Assembly: GCF_003669015.1 (NCBI RefSeq)
Contig: NZ_CP033069.1
Span: 1,181,001 to 1,245,000 of the forward strand
DNA from: Acidovorax sp. 1608163
Lineage (GTDB): Bacteria; Pseudomonadota; Gammaproteobacteria; Burkholderiales; Burkholderiaceae_C
DNA: 64,000 nucleotides
Direction of reading: 5' to 3'
The position numbers and the translations under genes were made by a program. Positions 44,327-53,564 of this stretch are shown piece after piece; the stretch's first letter is position 1; every line of letters starts with the position of its first letter. A model generated the notes under the pieces. It worked only from the letters and a program-made list of their open reading frames with translations. It made no database searches and was not told the DNA's origin.

Positions 44327-45444
44327 GCGCCGTGCTGTCTTCGCCGTTGGACGTTGTGCCGCCCGCGGCCCTGGCCCCCGCCATCCGCGAGCAGTTTGCC
44401 GCGTTGCGCGCCCAGGGCCTGCGCGCCCGCGATGCGGCCGAACGCATGCAGCAGCCCGAGGGCGCTGTGGTGGCGGCCCATGCGGGCGAGCACGCTTATG
44501 CCTTGAAGGCACTGGCGCTGCGCGGGCCGTGGTTGGAGTTGCTGCAAGCCTTGCAGGCCTGCGGCCCGCTGATGGCGCTGACCCGCAACGAATCCACCGT
44601 GCACGAGAAGACCGGTGTGTACCAGAACGTCTCGGCCACCGGGCCTGTGGGGCTGGCGCTGGGGCCAGACATTGACCTGCGCCTGTTCTTTGCCCAGTGG
44701 CATGCCGGCTTTGCCGTGACGGAGCCGGGCCGCCCCGGCCACCCGAGCGCGCAAAGCCTGCAGTTCTTCAACGCCCAGGGCCATGCGGTGCACAAAATTT
44801 ATGTGCGCGAGCAGACCGACCTGGCTGTGTGGAACGCCGTGGTGGCGCGCTTTGCCGAGCCCAGCGCGGGCTATGTGTTCCAGCCCGCAGGCCCCAAGCC
44901 CGCCGTGCAGACCGATGGGGACATTGACGCCCCGGGCCTGCGCCAGGGCTGGAGCGACATGCAGGACACACACGAGTTCTTTGGCCTGCTGCGCCAATTT
45001 GGCGCAGAGCGGCAGCAGAGCTTTCGGCTGGTGGAGGGGCAGTTCACCCAGCGCCTGCAGGTCCAGGCCGTGCCCTGGCTGCTCGAGCGCGCCGCACGCG
45101 ATGGCTTGCCCATCATGGTGTTTGTGGGCAGTGGTGGCTGCATCCAGATCCACACGGGGCCGGTGCACACCATTCGCCCCATGGACACGGCCGAGGCCCG
45201 CTGGATCAATGTGCTGGACCCGGGCTTCAACCTGCACCTGCGCACCGACCGCATCGCCGCCGTGTGGGCGGTGGAGAAGCCCACGGCCGATGGCGTGGTG
45301 ACCTCGGTCGAGGCCTTTGACCACGACGGCGAGCTGATGGCCATGTTCTTTGGCGAGCGCAAACCCGGCCAAGCAGAGCTGATGGGTTGGCGCGACCTGG
45401 TGGCGGGCTTGCCCCGTGTCGATATGCCGGTGCTGCAGCCATGA
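44323..45444 (+). CDS. hmuS: Hemin-handling/degrading protein HmuS (ChuS/HemS family)
   Basis: This 373-residue cytoplasmic protein accepts imported heme and either shuttles or degrades it. It has two related halves: the first with YQNVSATGPVGLALGPDIDL and SLQFFNAQGHAVHKIYVRE, the second with IMVFVGSGGCIQIHTGPV and WINVLDPGFNLHL, as in ChuS/HemS. Candidate heme-ligand histidines are H217 (QDTHEFFGLL) and H277 (QIHTG). The family ligand lies in the linker region, so H217 is more likely. The start ATG overlaps the stop of the preceding gene (ATGA), and its own stop overlaps hmuT the same way. Confidence 0.93.
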   Translation: MSAVLSSPLDVVPPAALAPAIREQFAALRAQGLRARDAAERMQQPEGAVVAAHAGEHAYALKALALRGPWLELLQALQACGPLMALTRNESTVHEKTGVYQNVSATGPVGLALGPDIDLRLFFAQWHAGFAVTEPGRPGHPSAQSLQFFNAQGHAVHKIYVREQTDLAVWNAVVARFAEPSAGYVFQPAGPKPAVQTDGDIDAPGLRQGWSDMQDTHEFFGLLRQFGAERQQSFRLVEGQFTQRLQVQAVPWLLERAARDGLPIMVFVGSGGCIQIHTGPVHTIRPMDTAEARWINVLDPGFNLHLRTDRIAAVWAVEKPTADGVVTSVEAFDHDGELMAMFFGERKPGQAELMGWRDLVAGLPRVDMPVLQP

Positions 45445-46358
45445 AGCACGAGATGAAAACCGCCAGCTCTGCGGCCTGTTCATTGCCGCGCAGAGCCGTG
45501 CTGGGCGCGATGGGCGCATTGGGTGCGTCGGCATGGGCTTTCCCCCTTGCAGCGTCGGCGCAGACCACCCCTGCACGTGCGGCGCAGCGCCTGGTGGTGC
45601 TGGGCGGCGCGCTGACCGAGGTGGTGTACCTGCTGGGGGCGCAGGCCCAACTGGTGGGCACGGACACCACCAGCCTGTTCCCCGAAGCCGCTCAGCGCAC
45701 GCCCAAGGTGGGCTATATGCGGCAGCTCTCGGCCGAAGGGCTGTTGTCGCTGCGGCCCGATTGCTTGCTGGGCACCGAAGAGGCCGGGCCCCGCGTGGTG
45801 CTGGACCAGGTGCGCAGCGCCGGGGTGCGCATCGAGCTGGTGCCCGCCAGCCACAACTGGGCCGAGGTGCAGCGCAAGGTGGCCGTGGTGGGCCAGGTGG
45901 TGGGGCGCGAGAGCGTCGCCCAGGCCCTGCTGGTGCGCCTGGATGCCGACTGGGCCCGTGTGCAGCAGCAGGTGGCTGCCGCCCCGCGCAAGCCGCGTGC
46001 ACTGTTCATCCTGTCGCACGGCGGCAGCCCCATGGTGGCTGGCACGGGCACGGCGGCCGATGCGCTCATCCGCTATGCGGGCGGTGTCAATGCCGTCACC
46101 GGGTTTGCGGGCTACCGCCCCTGGACGGCCGAAGCCCTGGCCGAGGCCGCGCCCGACGTGCTGCTCAACACCACCCAGGGCATCGAAGCCATGGGCGGTG
46201 AAGAGGCCTTCTGGCAGCGGCCCGAGTTGGCCCTGACCCCTGCCTTTGCCCGCAAGGCCCTGGTGGCCATGGAGGCCAACCACCTGCTGGGCTTTGGGCC
46301 CCGCCTGCCCGGTGTGGTGCAAGCGCTGCACACGCGCATGCGCAGCCTGGTGGCTTGA
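45441..46358 (+). CDS. hmuT: Periplasmic heme-binding protein HmuT
   Basis: This 305-residue substrate-binding protein of the heme ABC transporter has an N-terminal signal with PRRAVLGAMGALGASAWAFP (twin Arg) and a cleavage near SAQ. The two-lobe cluster A-III fold begins RLVVLGGALTEVVYLLGAQ, and GYMRQLSAEGLLSLRPD contains the Tyr (Y92) that matches the heme-ligand Tyr of ShuT/HmuT. It ends with the usual LTPAFARKALVAMEANHLLG block. It is coupled to hmuS by ATGA and followed by hmuU after 21 bases. Confidence 0.94.
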   Translation: MKHEMKTASSAACSLPRRAVLGAMGALGASAWAFPLAASAQTTPARAAQRLVVLGGALTEVVYLLGAQAQLVGTDTTSLFPEAAQRTPKVGYMRQLSAEGLLSLRPDCLLGTEEAGPRVVLDQVRSAGVRIELVPASHNWAEVQRKVAVVGQVVGRESVAQALLVRLDADWARVQQQVAAAPRKPRALFILSHGGSPMVAGTGTAADALIRYAGGVNAVTGFAGYRPWTAEALAEAAPDVLLNTTQGIEAMGGEEAFWQRPELALTPAFARKALVAMEANHLLGFGPRLPGVVQALHTRMRSLVA

Positions 46359-46379
46359 TCCGCACGGACGGGGACTTCC

Positions 46380-47501
46380 ATGCCATCCACAGCCTTTGCC
46401 ATGGCTGCTTTGAACACCCGCCTACCCTGGTGGCAGCGCGCCAGCCGTGCCCTGCAGGCCCTGGGCCAGCGGCGTTTGCCCGCCCGGTGGGTGCTGGGCC
46501 TGACAGGAGCCTTGGCGTTGCTTGCCCTTGGCATTGCCAGTACCCAGGGGGCTTACGCACTCAGCCCCCGAGAGTTGCTGCAGGTGCTGCTGAGCGCGCT
46601 GACCGGTGCGGAGCCTGCGGGCTCGGGCCATTTGGTGTTCATGCACATCCGTCTGCCGCGCCTGCTGCTGGGCGCCGCCGCAGGCGCCGGGCTGGCCCTG
46701 GCTGGGGCGTTGATGCAAGGGCTGTTCCGCAACCCCCTGGCCGACCCGGGCCTGGTGGGCGTGAGCAGTGGCGCGGCACTGGCGGCGGCCACGGCCATCG
46801 TGCTGGGTGGCCTGTGGTGGCCCAGCCTGCCGCGCTCGCTGGGCAGCTGGCCGCTGCTGGGTATGGCGTTTGCCGGTGGGCTGGTGGTCACGCTCGCTAT
46901 CTACATGCTGGCCCAGTCGGCCAGTGGCACGCGGGTGGGGCTCATGCTGCTGGCGGGTGTGGCGGTGAATGCGCTGGCCATGGCGGGCCTGGGGTACCTG
47001 AGTTTTGTCTCGACCGATGAGCAACTGCGCAACCTGCAGATGTGGCTGATGGGCAGCCTGGGCGGCGCGCGCTGGGGCACGGCGTTGGTGGTGGCGTTGG
47101 CTGTGTGCGTGGCGGCGGCAGGCGCTGGCTGGTTGGCCCGCCCGCTCAATGCCCTGGCGCTGGGCGAGGCGCAGGCGCGCCTCTTGGGTGTGCCGGTGGA
47201 GCGCACCAAGCGCCTGGCCATCGGTGTGTCCGCCTTGGCGGTGGGCGCTGTCACCGCCGCCACGGGCGTGATCGGCTTCATCGGCCTGGTGGCACCGCAC
47301 GGCGTGCGCTTGCTGGCGGGGCCAGACCACCGCGTGGTGTTGCCCGCATCGGCCCTGCTGGGGGCGGCGCTGGTGCTGTTGGCCGACACGGTGGCACGTA
47401 CGGCGGTCAAGCCTGCGGAGTTGCCGCTGGGTGTGCTCACCGCGGTGCTGGGCGCGCCGCTGTTTCTGGTCATGCTGCGGCAATTCAAGGGGCGGGTGTG
47501 A
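46380..47501 (+). CDS. hmuU: Heme ABC transporter permease HmuU (FecCD family)
   Basis: This 373-residue inner-membrane permease has about ten membrane helices. FecCD features are the coupling and early-helix string HIRLPRLLLGAAAGAGLALA, GALMQGLFRNPLADPGLVGV, WLMGSLGG and GVIGFIGLVAPHGVRLLAGP. It forms a dimer that with two HmuV subunits moves heme from HmuT into the cytoplasm. The ATG at 46380 follows GGGGA; the N-terminal 40 residues are longer than in many homologues, so a later start is possible. It overlaps hmuV by GTGA. Confidence 0.94.
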   Translation: MPSTAFAMAALNTRLPWWQRASRALQALGQRRLPARWVLGLTGALALLALGIASTQGAYALSPRELLQVLLSALTGAEPAGSGHLVFMHIRLPRLLLGAAAGAGLALAGALMQGLFRNPLADPGLVGVSSGAALAAATAIVLGGLWWPSLPRSLGSWPLLGMAFAGGLVVTLAIYMLAQSASGTRVGLMLLAGVAVNALAMAGLGYLSFVSTDEQLRNLQMWLMGSLGGARWGTALVVALAVCVAAAGAGWLARPLNALALGEAQARLLGVPVERTKRLAIGVSALAVGAVTAATGVIGFIGLVAPHGVRLLAGPDHRVVLPASALLGAALVLLADTVARTAVKPAELPLGVLTAVLGAPLFLVMLRQFKGRV

Positions 47502-48361
47502 GGCGGTACCCCGACGGGATTACAGAGGGAGAGGCAGAAGGAGAGGCGGCTGAGCGGCCACCGCTGGCCCGCGCCGGGCACGGGTTGCAATGCCTGGACG
47601 TGGGCGTGGCCCCGCCGGGGCAGCCCGTGTTGGTGCGGGCCAGCGGCACCTTTGCACCGGGGCGCGTGACGGCCATCCTGGGCCCCAACGGCGCGGGCAA
47701 ATCCACCCTGCTGGGCTTGCTGGCGGGGCTGGCCGAGCCCGCACACGGGCAGGTGCTGCTGCAGGGCAGGGCGGTGACGGCGCACCCGCCCGAGCACATC
47801 GCCCGCTGGCGCGCCGTGATGCCGCAGGACACTGCCGTGGCGTTTGACTTCACGGTGCGCGAGGTGGTGGACATGGGCCGCTACCCGCACCGCCGCCAGC
47901 CCAGCGCCAACGAGGTGCAGGTGGTGGACGCCGCCATGCAGGCCACGGGCGTCGCGCATCTGGCCGGGCGCAGCGTCACGACCCTCTCAGGCGGGGAACG
48001 CGCCCGCACGCACCTGGCACGGGCCTTGGCGCAAATCTGGGAGCCGTTGCCAGACGCCCCGCACCGCTGGCTGCTGCTGGACGAACCCACCGCCGCCTTG
48101 GACCTGGCCCACCAGCACCAAACCTTGCGCCTGCTGCGCCACTGGGCCGAGCAGCACGGTGTGGGCGTGGTGGTGGTGCTGCACGACCTGAACCTGGCCC
48201 TGCGCTACGCGCACGACGCGGTGCTGCTGGCCGAGGGCTGCGGGCAGTTTGGCGCTGTGGATGCGGTCATCACACCTGAGGCCGTGGGCCGGGTGTGGGG
48301 TGTGGGTTGCACCTCGGTGCAGGCTGCCGACGGGGTGCGCCAGCTGCTTTTGTGGGGCTGA
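47498..48361 (+). CDS. hmuV: Heme ABC transporter ATPase HmuV
   Basis: This 287-residue ATPase has Walker A GPNGAGKST (62-70), signature LSGGERARTHLARAL, Walker B LLLDEPTAALD and the H-loop His in VLHDLNLALRYAHD. DFTVREVVDMGRYPHR is typical of heme/siderophore importer ATPases. No ATG precedes the Walker A motif in frame. The GTG at 47498 overlaps the hmuU stop as GTGA and is the most likely start. It is the last gene of the heme operon; a repeat element but no clear terminator follows. Confidence 0.94.
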   Translation: MRRYPDGITEGEAEGEAAERPPLARAGHGLQCLDVGVAPPGQPVLVRASGTFAPGRVTAILGPNGAGKSTLLGLLAGLAEPAHGQVLLQGRAVTAHPPEHIARWRAVMPQDTAVAFDFTVREVVDMGRYPHRRQPSANEVQVVDAAMQATGVAHLAGRSVTTLSGGERARTHLARALAQIWEPLPDAPHRWLLLDEPTAALDLAHQHQTLRLLRHWAEQHGVGVVVVLHDLNLALRYAHDAVLLAEGCGQFGAVDAVITPEAVGRVWGVGCTSVQAADGVRQLLLWG

Positions 48362-48383
48362 ATCGACGGTGTGCGGCGGATGA

Positions 48384-48450
48384 GGTTTTTGGACGATTTG
48401 GCCGCTAGCGCAATATAGTCAAGCGCTAGGTGCTATATAAAAAATAGCAA
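48384..48450 (-). repeat. Dispersed hairpin repeat, copy 5
   Basis: This inverted copy has the plus-strand core GCTAGCGCAATATAGTCAAG followed by CGCTAGGTGCTATATAAA, then AAATAGCAAATA. It occupies the convergent gap after hmuV and may help end transcription there, since no intrinsic terminator is seen. Confidence 0.7.
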
Positions 48451-48588
48451 ATAGCCTCTTGGCGGGATCGCCCTCTGTTCTTTGTCTCGGTGGGCTGTGG
48501 GGCGCTGCGAAAGAGGGCCGGTGGGCCATCGCCAAGAGCTGGCACCTGGCACTGTCTCGGCGATTTTTGGCATCGGGGTGCAGCCCTC

Positions 48589-49521
48589 TCAGCGCGCCGA
48601 CCGTCCCACTGCGTCCTGCACTGCCGGCAACACATCTTCGTAGTTGAAGCCATTTTGTGTTTTCTGTGCCGGTATGGCGACCTGCTTGTTGAGCCACTCG
48701 CGCAAGCTCTGCCCTTCGCCGGGCCGCACCAGCGGGTCATGGCTGTTGCCGGCGTAGCGAAACTCCGTGAGGTTTTCCGGGTGGTCCTTGAACTTTTCCT
48801 GAAACCCCACGGCGGGCCGCTGCTTGCTGCCTCCGGCCCAGGGGTCTTCGTCTTCGATGGAAGACCACATGGGCAGCCGCGTGTCCCACTTCCACAGGTG
48901 CTCGTACTGCCGGTTCACGCTTTGTTTGTGACAGATGCCACCCACGACCTGAGGATCGGCGCGATCCCAGTGGTAGGTGGTGCGGCAGCCTTCGCTGTGG
49001 CCGCTCAGCAAGATGGGCAGGTTCGAGTAGGCCTCGAACCAGCGGATGACCTCCGCAATGTCATCGCCCCGAGCATCAAGTCGAGCCGGGTTCACCGCCG
49101 TGTACACGCCTTCGCGTGCGCGCTCTCCACCGCGCTTGAGCATTTCCTCGGGCGTTCCTCCAGGGCATCCCAGTTTGTTGCCTTCTCGGGTCACAAATTC
49201 TGGCGTGATGACGGCAAAGCCCTCGCGGTAGTAGAACTGTGCCACGGTGGTTTCCCAGCCCCACATGCCGCCGCAGCCATGGTTGTGAATGACCAGCCCG
49301 CGCAGATTGGGGTGGCGCGGCAGCAGTGCCGTGAATTTGTCGCGGTACACCGCGCCAAACATCGGTAGATAGAAGACGCTGCGATCAAGCACCGTTCGGG
49401 TCTGGGCTTTGTCGTAGGCAGGCACTTGGCGGCTTTGCTGCGCATGAGCGTGCGGCATGAGAAGCGGCTGGGCAATCAGCAAGCCGATAGCGCCCCACAG
49501 CGCGTGTTTACAGGTCAGCAT
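48589..49521 (-). CDS. Exported alpha/beta hydrolase
   Basis: This 310-residue protein has a signal peptide ending HAHAQ. The core reads GLVIHNHGCGGMWGWE (oxyanion loop), a nucleophile elbow GHSEGC (Ser176) and a likely acid/His pair further on (GNSHDPLVRPG). This resembles the dienelactone-hydrolase/prolyl-oligopeptidase-like branch of periplasmic hydrolases. Several Cys may form disulfides. GGGAGAA precedes the ATG at 49521. It stands alone, converging with the heme operon and 144 bases beyond ppsR in the same direction. The substrate is unknown. Confidence 0.8.
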   Translation of the reverse strand: MLTCKHALWGAIGLLIAQPLLMPHAHAQQSRQVPAYDKAQTRTVLDRSVFYLPMFGAVYRDKFTALLPRHPNLRGLVIHNHGCGGMWGWETTVAQFYYREGFAVITPEFVTREGNKLGCPGGTPEEMLKRGGERAREGVYTAVNPARLDARGDDIAEVIRWFEAYSNLPILLSGHSEGCRTTYHWDRADPQVVGGICHKQSVNRQYEHLWKWDTRLPMWSSIEDEDPWAGGSKQRPAVGFQEKFKDHPENLTEFRYAGNSHDPLVRPGEGQSLREWLNKQVAIPAQKTQNGFNYEDVLPAVQDAVGRSAR

Positions 49522-49665
49522 GGGTCCGGTTCTCCCCCGTGGTGGTGGTTTCTGCGTTCGTTGATGGATGGCCAGGCCGTCGAGGCCGTGATCCGACACT
49601 TCAGGCACCTGCCGTCTTGTGCCAGATCCTCGTGCTGCCATGCAGCCGGATGGAGCGCTGCCGTT

Positions 49666-50487
49666 TCAATACACCAGCCGCTCAGGCCGCACTTCCTGCA
49701 AGATGGTGGTGGCGATCTCTTCGATGGACTTGGTGGTGGTGGACAGCCAGCGGATGCCCGAGCGGCGCATCATGGATTCGGCCTCGGCTACTTCGGCGCG
49801 GCAGTTTTCCAGGCTGGCGTATTTGGAGTTGGGGCGGCGTTCGGCGCGGATCTCCGCCAGGCGGTCGGGGCTGATGGTCAGTCCGAAAATCTTGCTGCGA
49901 AACGGCACCAGGGCGGGGGGCAACTGGCGGCGCTCGAAGTCTTCGGGGATCAGCGGGTAGTTGGCCGCTTTGAGGCCGCACTGCATGGCCAGGTACAGGC
50001 TGGTGGGGGTCTTGCCGCTGCGGCTCACGCCCACCAGGATCACGTCAGCGCCCGCCAGGTCGCGGTTGCTCTGGCCGTCGTCGTGCGCCAGGCTGAAGTT
50101 GATGGCTTCGATGCGGTCGTTGTATTCCTTGCTGCGGCTCACGTCGCTGAAGCGTCCGATGCGGTGGTTGGACTTGATGCCCAGCTCTTCTTCCAGCGGG
50201 TTGACGAAGGTGCCAAACATGTCCAGCAGCATGCCCTTGCAGCCGTCCTGGATGACCTTGAGCACTTCCATGTTGACCAGGGTGGTGAAGACCACGGGCT
50301 TCTTGCCCTCGACTTCGCCGGTGTGGTTGATTTGCCGCACCGCCTGGTGGGCCTTGTCCACGGTGTCGATGAAGGGCAGGCGCACATGGCGGGGCTTCAT
50401 CTCAAACTGGGCCAGGATGGCGTTGCCGAAGGTCTCGGCGGTGATGCCGGTGCCGTCAGACACGAAAAATACGGTGCGGGTGTGCAT
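49666..50487 (-). CDS. ppsR: PEP synthase regulatory protein (kinase/pyrophosphorylase, DUF299)
   Basis: This 273-residue bifunctional regulator of PEP synthase uses ADP to phosphorylate, and phosphate to remove the phosphate from, a Thr beside the catalytic His of PpsA. It opens with [20 protein letters not shown] and has the P-loop-like [15 protein letters not shown] at about residues 154-168, both diagnostic. It ends with the family string [20 protein letters not shown]. It is divergent from ppsA, the classical arrangement for this pair, with 257 bases between starts. Confidence 0.96.
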   Translation of the reverse strand: MHTRTVFFVSDGTGITAETFGNAILAQFEMKPRHVRLPFIDTVDKAHQAVRQINHTGEVEGKKPVVFTTLVNMEVLKVIQDGCKGMLLDMFGTFVNPLEEELGIKSNHRIGRFSDVSRSKEYNDRIEAINFSLAHDDGQSNRDLAGADVILVGVSRSGKTPTSLYLAMQCGLKAANYPLIPEDFERRQLPPALVPFRSKIFGLTISPDRLAEIRAERRPNSKYASLENCRAEVAEAESMMRRSGIRWLSTTTKSIEEIATTILQEVRPERLVY

Positions 50488-50600
50488 GGAGGCCCTTTTG
50501 TAAACACGATGGACGCCAAACAGGGTTGGGGCAGGCGTTGCGTCCCGATTTGTGTCCGCCCTATTGCGTCGTCAGCCCGTTGCCAGAAGCTCGGGCCTAC

Positions 50601-50613
50601 AATTGTCACAATT
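50601..50613. promoter_or_regulatory. Palindrome between ppsR and ppsA
   Basis: AATTGTCACAATT is a perfect 6-1-6 palindrome in the AT-rich part of the divergent promoter region, a candidate operator for both genes. The bound factor is unknown. Confidence 0.5.
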
Positions 50614-50744
50614 ATCCAAATTCTCACCATGCACACCGTCGGCCTACAACCACAACGACAAAGCTGCAGCCTGTGCATGGCCGCTTGCCTGACGCCCGCC
50701 GAGGCCAGGCATGCAGACCCGGTTTCAACTTCTGGAGCTTTCCC

Positions 50745-53135
50745 ATGTCTGCACTTTTCAGCCCGACCGCCCTGGTCGTACCGTTTGAAAACCTGAGAAT
50801 GACCGATGTCGAGTCGGTAGGCGGTAAAAACGCCTCCCTCGGCGAAATGATCTCGCAGCTGCCCCAGGGCGTGCGGGTGCCCACCGGCTTTGCCACCACG
50901 GCCCATGCCTTCCGCCAGTTCCTGGCCCACGATGGTCTGGCCGACAAGATCAGCGCCAAACTGGCGAAACTCGATACCGAAGACGTCCGCGCCCTGGCGC
51001 AGGTCGGCGCTGAAATCCGTGCCATGGTCGAGGCCCAGCCGTTCCCGGCCGATCTGCAAAAGGCCATTGCCGACGAATTCGCCAAGCTCAGCGCGGGCAA
51101 CCCCAGTGCATCGTTCGCAGTGCGCTCATCCGCCACGGCGGAAGACCTGCCCGATGCCTCGTTCGCGGGCCAGCAAGAAACCTTCCTCAACGTGGTGGGG
51201 ATTGATGACGTGCTGCACAAGATGAAGGAAGTGTTCGCGTCGCTGTACAACGACCGCGCCATCTCCTACCGCGTGCATAAGGGTTTTGAGCACGATGTGG
51301 TGGCCCTGTCGGCGGGCGTGCAGCGCATGGTGCGCTCGGACCTGGGCGCAGCGGGCGTGATGTTCACCATCGACACCGAATCTGGCTTTGAAGACGTGGT
51401 GTTCATCACCAGCAGCTACGGCCTGGGCGAAACCGTGGTGCAGGGCGCCGTGAACCCTGACGAGTTCTATGTGCACAAGCCCATGCTCAAGGCGGGCAAG
51501 AAGGCCGTGATCCGCCGTAACCTGGGCAGCAAGCTGATCCAGATGGTGTTCTCCACACCCGAAGAAAAGGCTGCCACCGGCAAGCTGGTCAAAACCACGG
51601 ATGTGCCCACCGAGCAACGCAACCGCTATTCGCTGACCGATGCCGATGTGGAGTTGCTGGCCCAGTACGCGCTGGTGATCGAGCAGCACTATGGCCGCCC
51701 CATGGACATTGAGTGGGGCAAGGACGGCACCGACGGCCAGCTCTACATCCTGCAGGCCCGTCCTGAGACCGTGAAAAGCCAGTCCAAAGGCCAGGCCGAG
51801 CTGCGCTACAAACTCAAGGGCCAGGGCGCCGTGCTGGCAGAAGGCCGCGCCATTGGCCAGAAGATCGGCACCGGCCCCGTGCGCCTGGTGCACCACATCT
51901 CCGAGATGGACAAGGTCCAGCCCGGTGACGTGTTGGTGACCGACATGACCGACCCCAACTGGGAGCCCGTGATGAAGCGCGCCAGCGCCATCGTCACCAA
52001 CCGGGGCGGCCGCACCTGCCACGCCGCCATCATTGCGCGTGAGCTGGGCATCCCCGCTGTGGTGGGCTGTGGCGATGCGACCGAGCGCCTGAAGGACGGC
52101 ACCCTGGTCACCGTGAGCTGCGCCGAGGGCGACACTGGCCACATTTACGACGGCCTGCTCGAAACCGAAGTGACCGAAGTGCAGCGCGGCGCCATGCCCC
52201 CCATCAAGACCAAGATCATGATGAATGTGGGCAACCCCCAGCTGGCGTTTGACTTTGCCCAGCTGCCGAATGAAGGGGTTGGTTTGGCGCGCCTGGAGTT
52301 CATCATCAACAACAACATTGGTGTGCACCCCAAGGCCATCCTGGACTACCCCCAGATCGATGCCGACCTGAAGAAGGCCGTGGAGTCTGTGGCCCGTGGC
52401 CATGCATCGCCCCGCGCGTTCTACGTGGACAAGGTTGCTGAAGGCGTGGCCACCATTGCGGCCGCCTTCTGGCCCAAGCCCGTCATCGTGCGCCTGTCGG
52501 ACTTCAAGTCCAACGAGTACCGCAAGTTGATTGGCGGCAGCCGCTACGAGCCGGAGGAAGAGAACCCGATGCTGGGCTTCCGCGGTGCAGCGCGCTACAT
52601 CAGTGCCGACTTTGGTGAAGCCTTTGCCATGGAGTGCGAGGCGCTCAAGCGCGTGCGCAATGACATGGGCCTGACGAATGTGCAGGTGATGGTGCCTTTT
52701 GTGCGCACGCTGGGCCAGGCCGAGCGCGTGACCAAGCTGCTGGCCGCCCACGGCCTGGAGCGCGGCAAGGACGACCTCAAGGTCATCATGATGTGCGAGG
52801 TGCCCAGCAACGCCATCCTGGCCGAGCGCTTCCTGGAGTTCTTCGACGGTTTCTCCATCGGCTCCAACGACCTGACCCAGCTGACCCTGGGCCTGGACCG
52901 CGACTCGGGCCTGGAATTACTGGCGCACGACTTTGACGAGCGCGACCCTGCGGTGCAGGCGCTGATCCACCAGGCCATCAAGGCCTGCCTGGCGCAGGGC
53001 AAGTACATCGGCATCTGCGGCCAGGGCCCCAGTGATCACCCCGACTTTGCGCAATGGCTGTCCAGCGAAGGCATCTCGTCCATCTCGCTGAACCCTGACA
53101 GCGTGGTTGCCACCTGGCAGCAACTGGCGGGCTGA
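50745..53135 (+). CDS. ppsA: Phosphoenolpyruvate synthase
   Basis: This 796-residue enzyme makes PEP, AMP and phosphate from pyruvate and ATP, the first step of gluconeogenesis from C3 acids. The N-terminal ATP-grasp part has [16 protein letters not shown] and [20 protein letters not shown]. The swivelling domain has the phospho-accepting His426 in GGRTCHAAI, with Thr424, the residue PpsR would modify. The C-terminal pyruvate-binding barrel has [18 protein letters not shown] and the catalytic Cys in [17 protein letters not shown] lies 8 bases before the ATG at 50745. It is divergent from ppsR and 57 bases before a symporter gene pair, which may supply organic acids. Confidence 0.97.
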   Translation: MSALFSPTALVVPFENLRMTDVESVGGKNASLGEMISQLPQGVRVPTGFATTAHAFRQFLAHDGLADKISAKLAKLDTEDVRALAQVGAEIRAMVEAQPFPADLQKAIADEFAKLSAGNPSASFAVRSSATAEDLPDASFAGQQETFLNVVGIDDVLHKMKEVFASLYNDRAISYRVHKGFEHDVVALSAGVQRMVRSDLGAAGVMFTIDTESGFEDVVFITSSYGLGETVVQGAVNPDEFYVHKPMLKAGKKAVIRRNLGSKLIQMVFSTPEEKAATGKLVKTTDVPTEQRNRYSLTDADVELLAQYALVIEQHYGRPMDIEWGKDGTDGQLYILQARPETVKSQSKGQAELRYKLKGQGAVLAEGRAIGQKIGTGPVRLVHHISEMDKVQPGDVLVTDMTDPNWEPVMKRASAIVTNRGGRTCHAAIIARELGIPAVVGCGDATERLKDGTLVTVSCAEGDTGHIYDGLLETEVTEVQRGAMPPIKTKIMMNVGNPQLAFDFAQLPNEGVGLARLEFIINNNIGVHPKAILDYPQIDADLKKAVESVARGHASPRAFYVDKVAEGVATIAAAFWPKPVIVRLSDFKSNEYRKLIGGSRYEPEEENPMLGFRGAARYISADFGEAFAMECEALKRVRNDMGLTNVQVMVPFVRTLGQAERVTKLLAAHGLERGKDDLKVIMMCEVPSNAILAERFLEFFDGFSIGSNDLTQLTLGLDRDSGLELLAHDFDERDPAVQALIHQAIKACLAQGKYIGICGQGPSDHPDFAQWLSSEGISSISLNPDSVVATWQQLAG

Positions 53136-53192
53136 TCGCCCTGGCCAGAGGCGGGGCACTTGGGGCATGCACGGCTGAAGAGACGCTGACCG

Positions 53193-53564
53193 ATGCGAGC
53201 CCCTGCGCCCCGATCCACAGTCCCCCCGCAGCCCGAACCTGAGCTCGCGGGGCCGTTTCCGCCCGACCTGCACGACGTGCGCCACCTGTGGCTCAAGGCC
53301 GGGTTGCTGGGCGTGTGGGTGCTGGTGTCTTTTGTGGCCACCTACTTTGCACGCGATCTGCAGCACATCACCCTGGGTGACTGGCCCCTGGGCTACTGGA
53401 TTGCCGCCCAGGGCGCCGTGCTGGTGTTCATCGGCATCGTGGTGGTGTATGCCTGGGCCATGAGCCGGTTTGAACGCCAGGATGCGGCGGCACGCGCCGC
53501 AGCGGCTGCCCACGCACCAGGTGGTCAGCGGCCCGGCCCATCGGCGGAGCGTTACCGTGCCTGA
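53193..53564 (+). CDS. DUF4212 small subunit of a sodium:solute symporter
   Basis: This 123-residue protein has two membrane helices (WLKAGLLGVWVLVSFVATYF and LGYWIAAQGAVLVFIGIVVV) in the DUF4212 pattern, a Pro-rich N-terminus and a disordered Ala/Pro-rich C-terminal tail. DUF4212 proteins pair with the following type of symporter and are thought to act as a small partner subunit. The gene ends inside the start region of the symporter gene (8-base overlap), so the two are translationally coupled. Confidence 0.87.
   Translation: MRAPAPRSTVPPQPEPELAGPFPPDLHDVRHLWLKAGLLGVWVLVSFVATYFARDLQHITLGDWPLGYWIAAQGAVLVFIGIVVVYAWAMSRFERQDAAARAAAAAHAPGGQRPGPSAERYRA

Noticed and set aside
44095..46002. A 635-codon minus-strand frame
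   Set aside because: Antisense to the hmuS and hmuT genes; no ribosome site and no domain.
47042..47497. Upstream extension of the hmuV frame inside hmuU
   Set aside because: It lies wholly within the hmuU coding region in another phase; the GTGA overlap gives a natural start.
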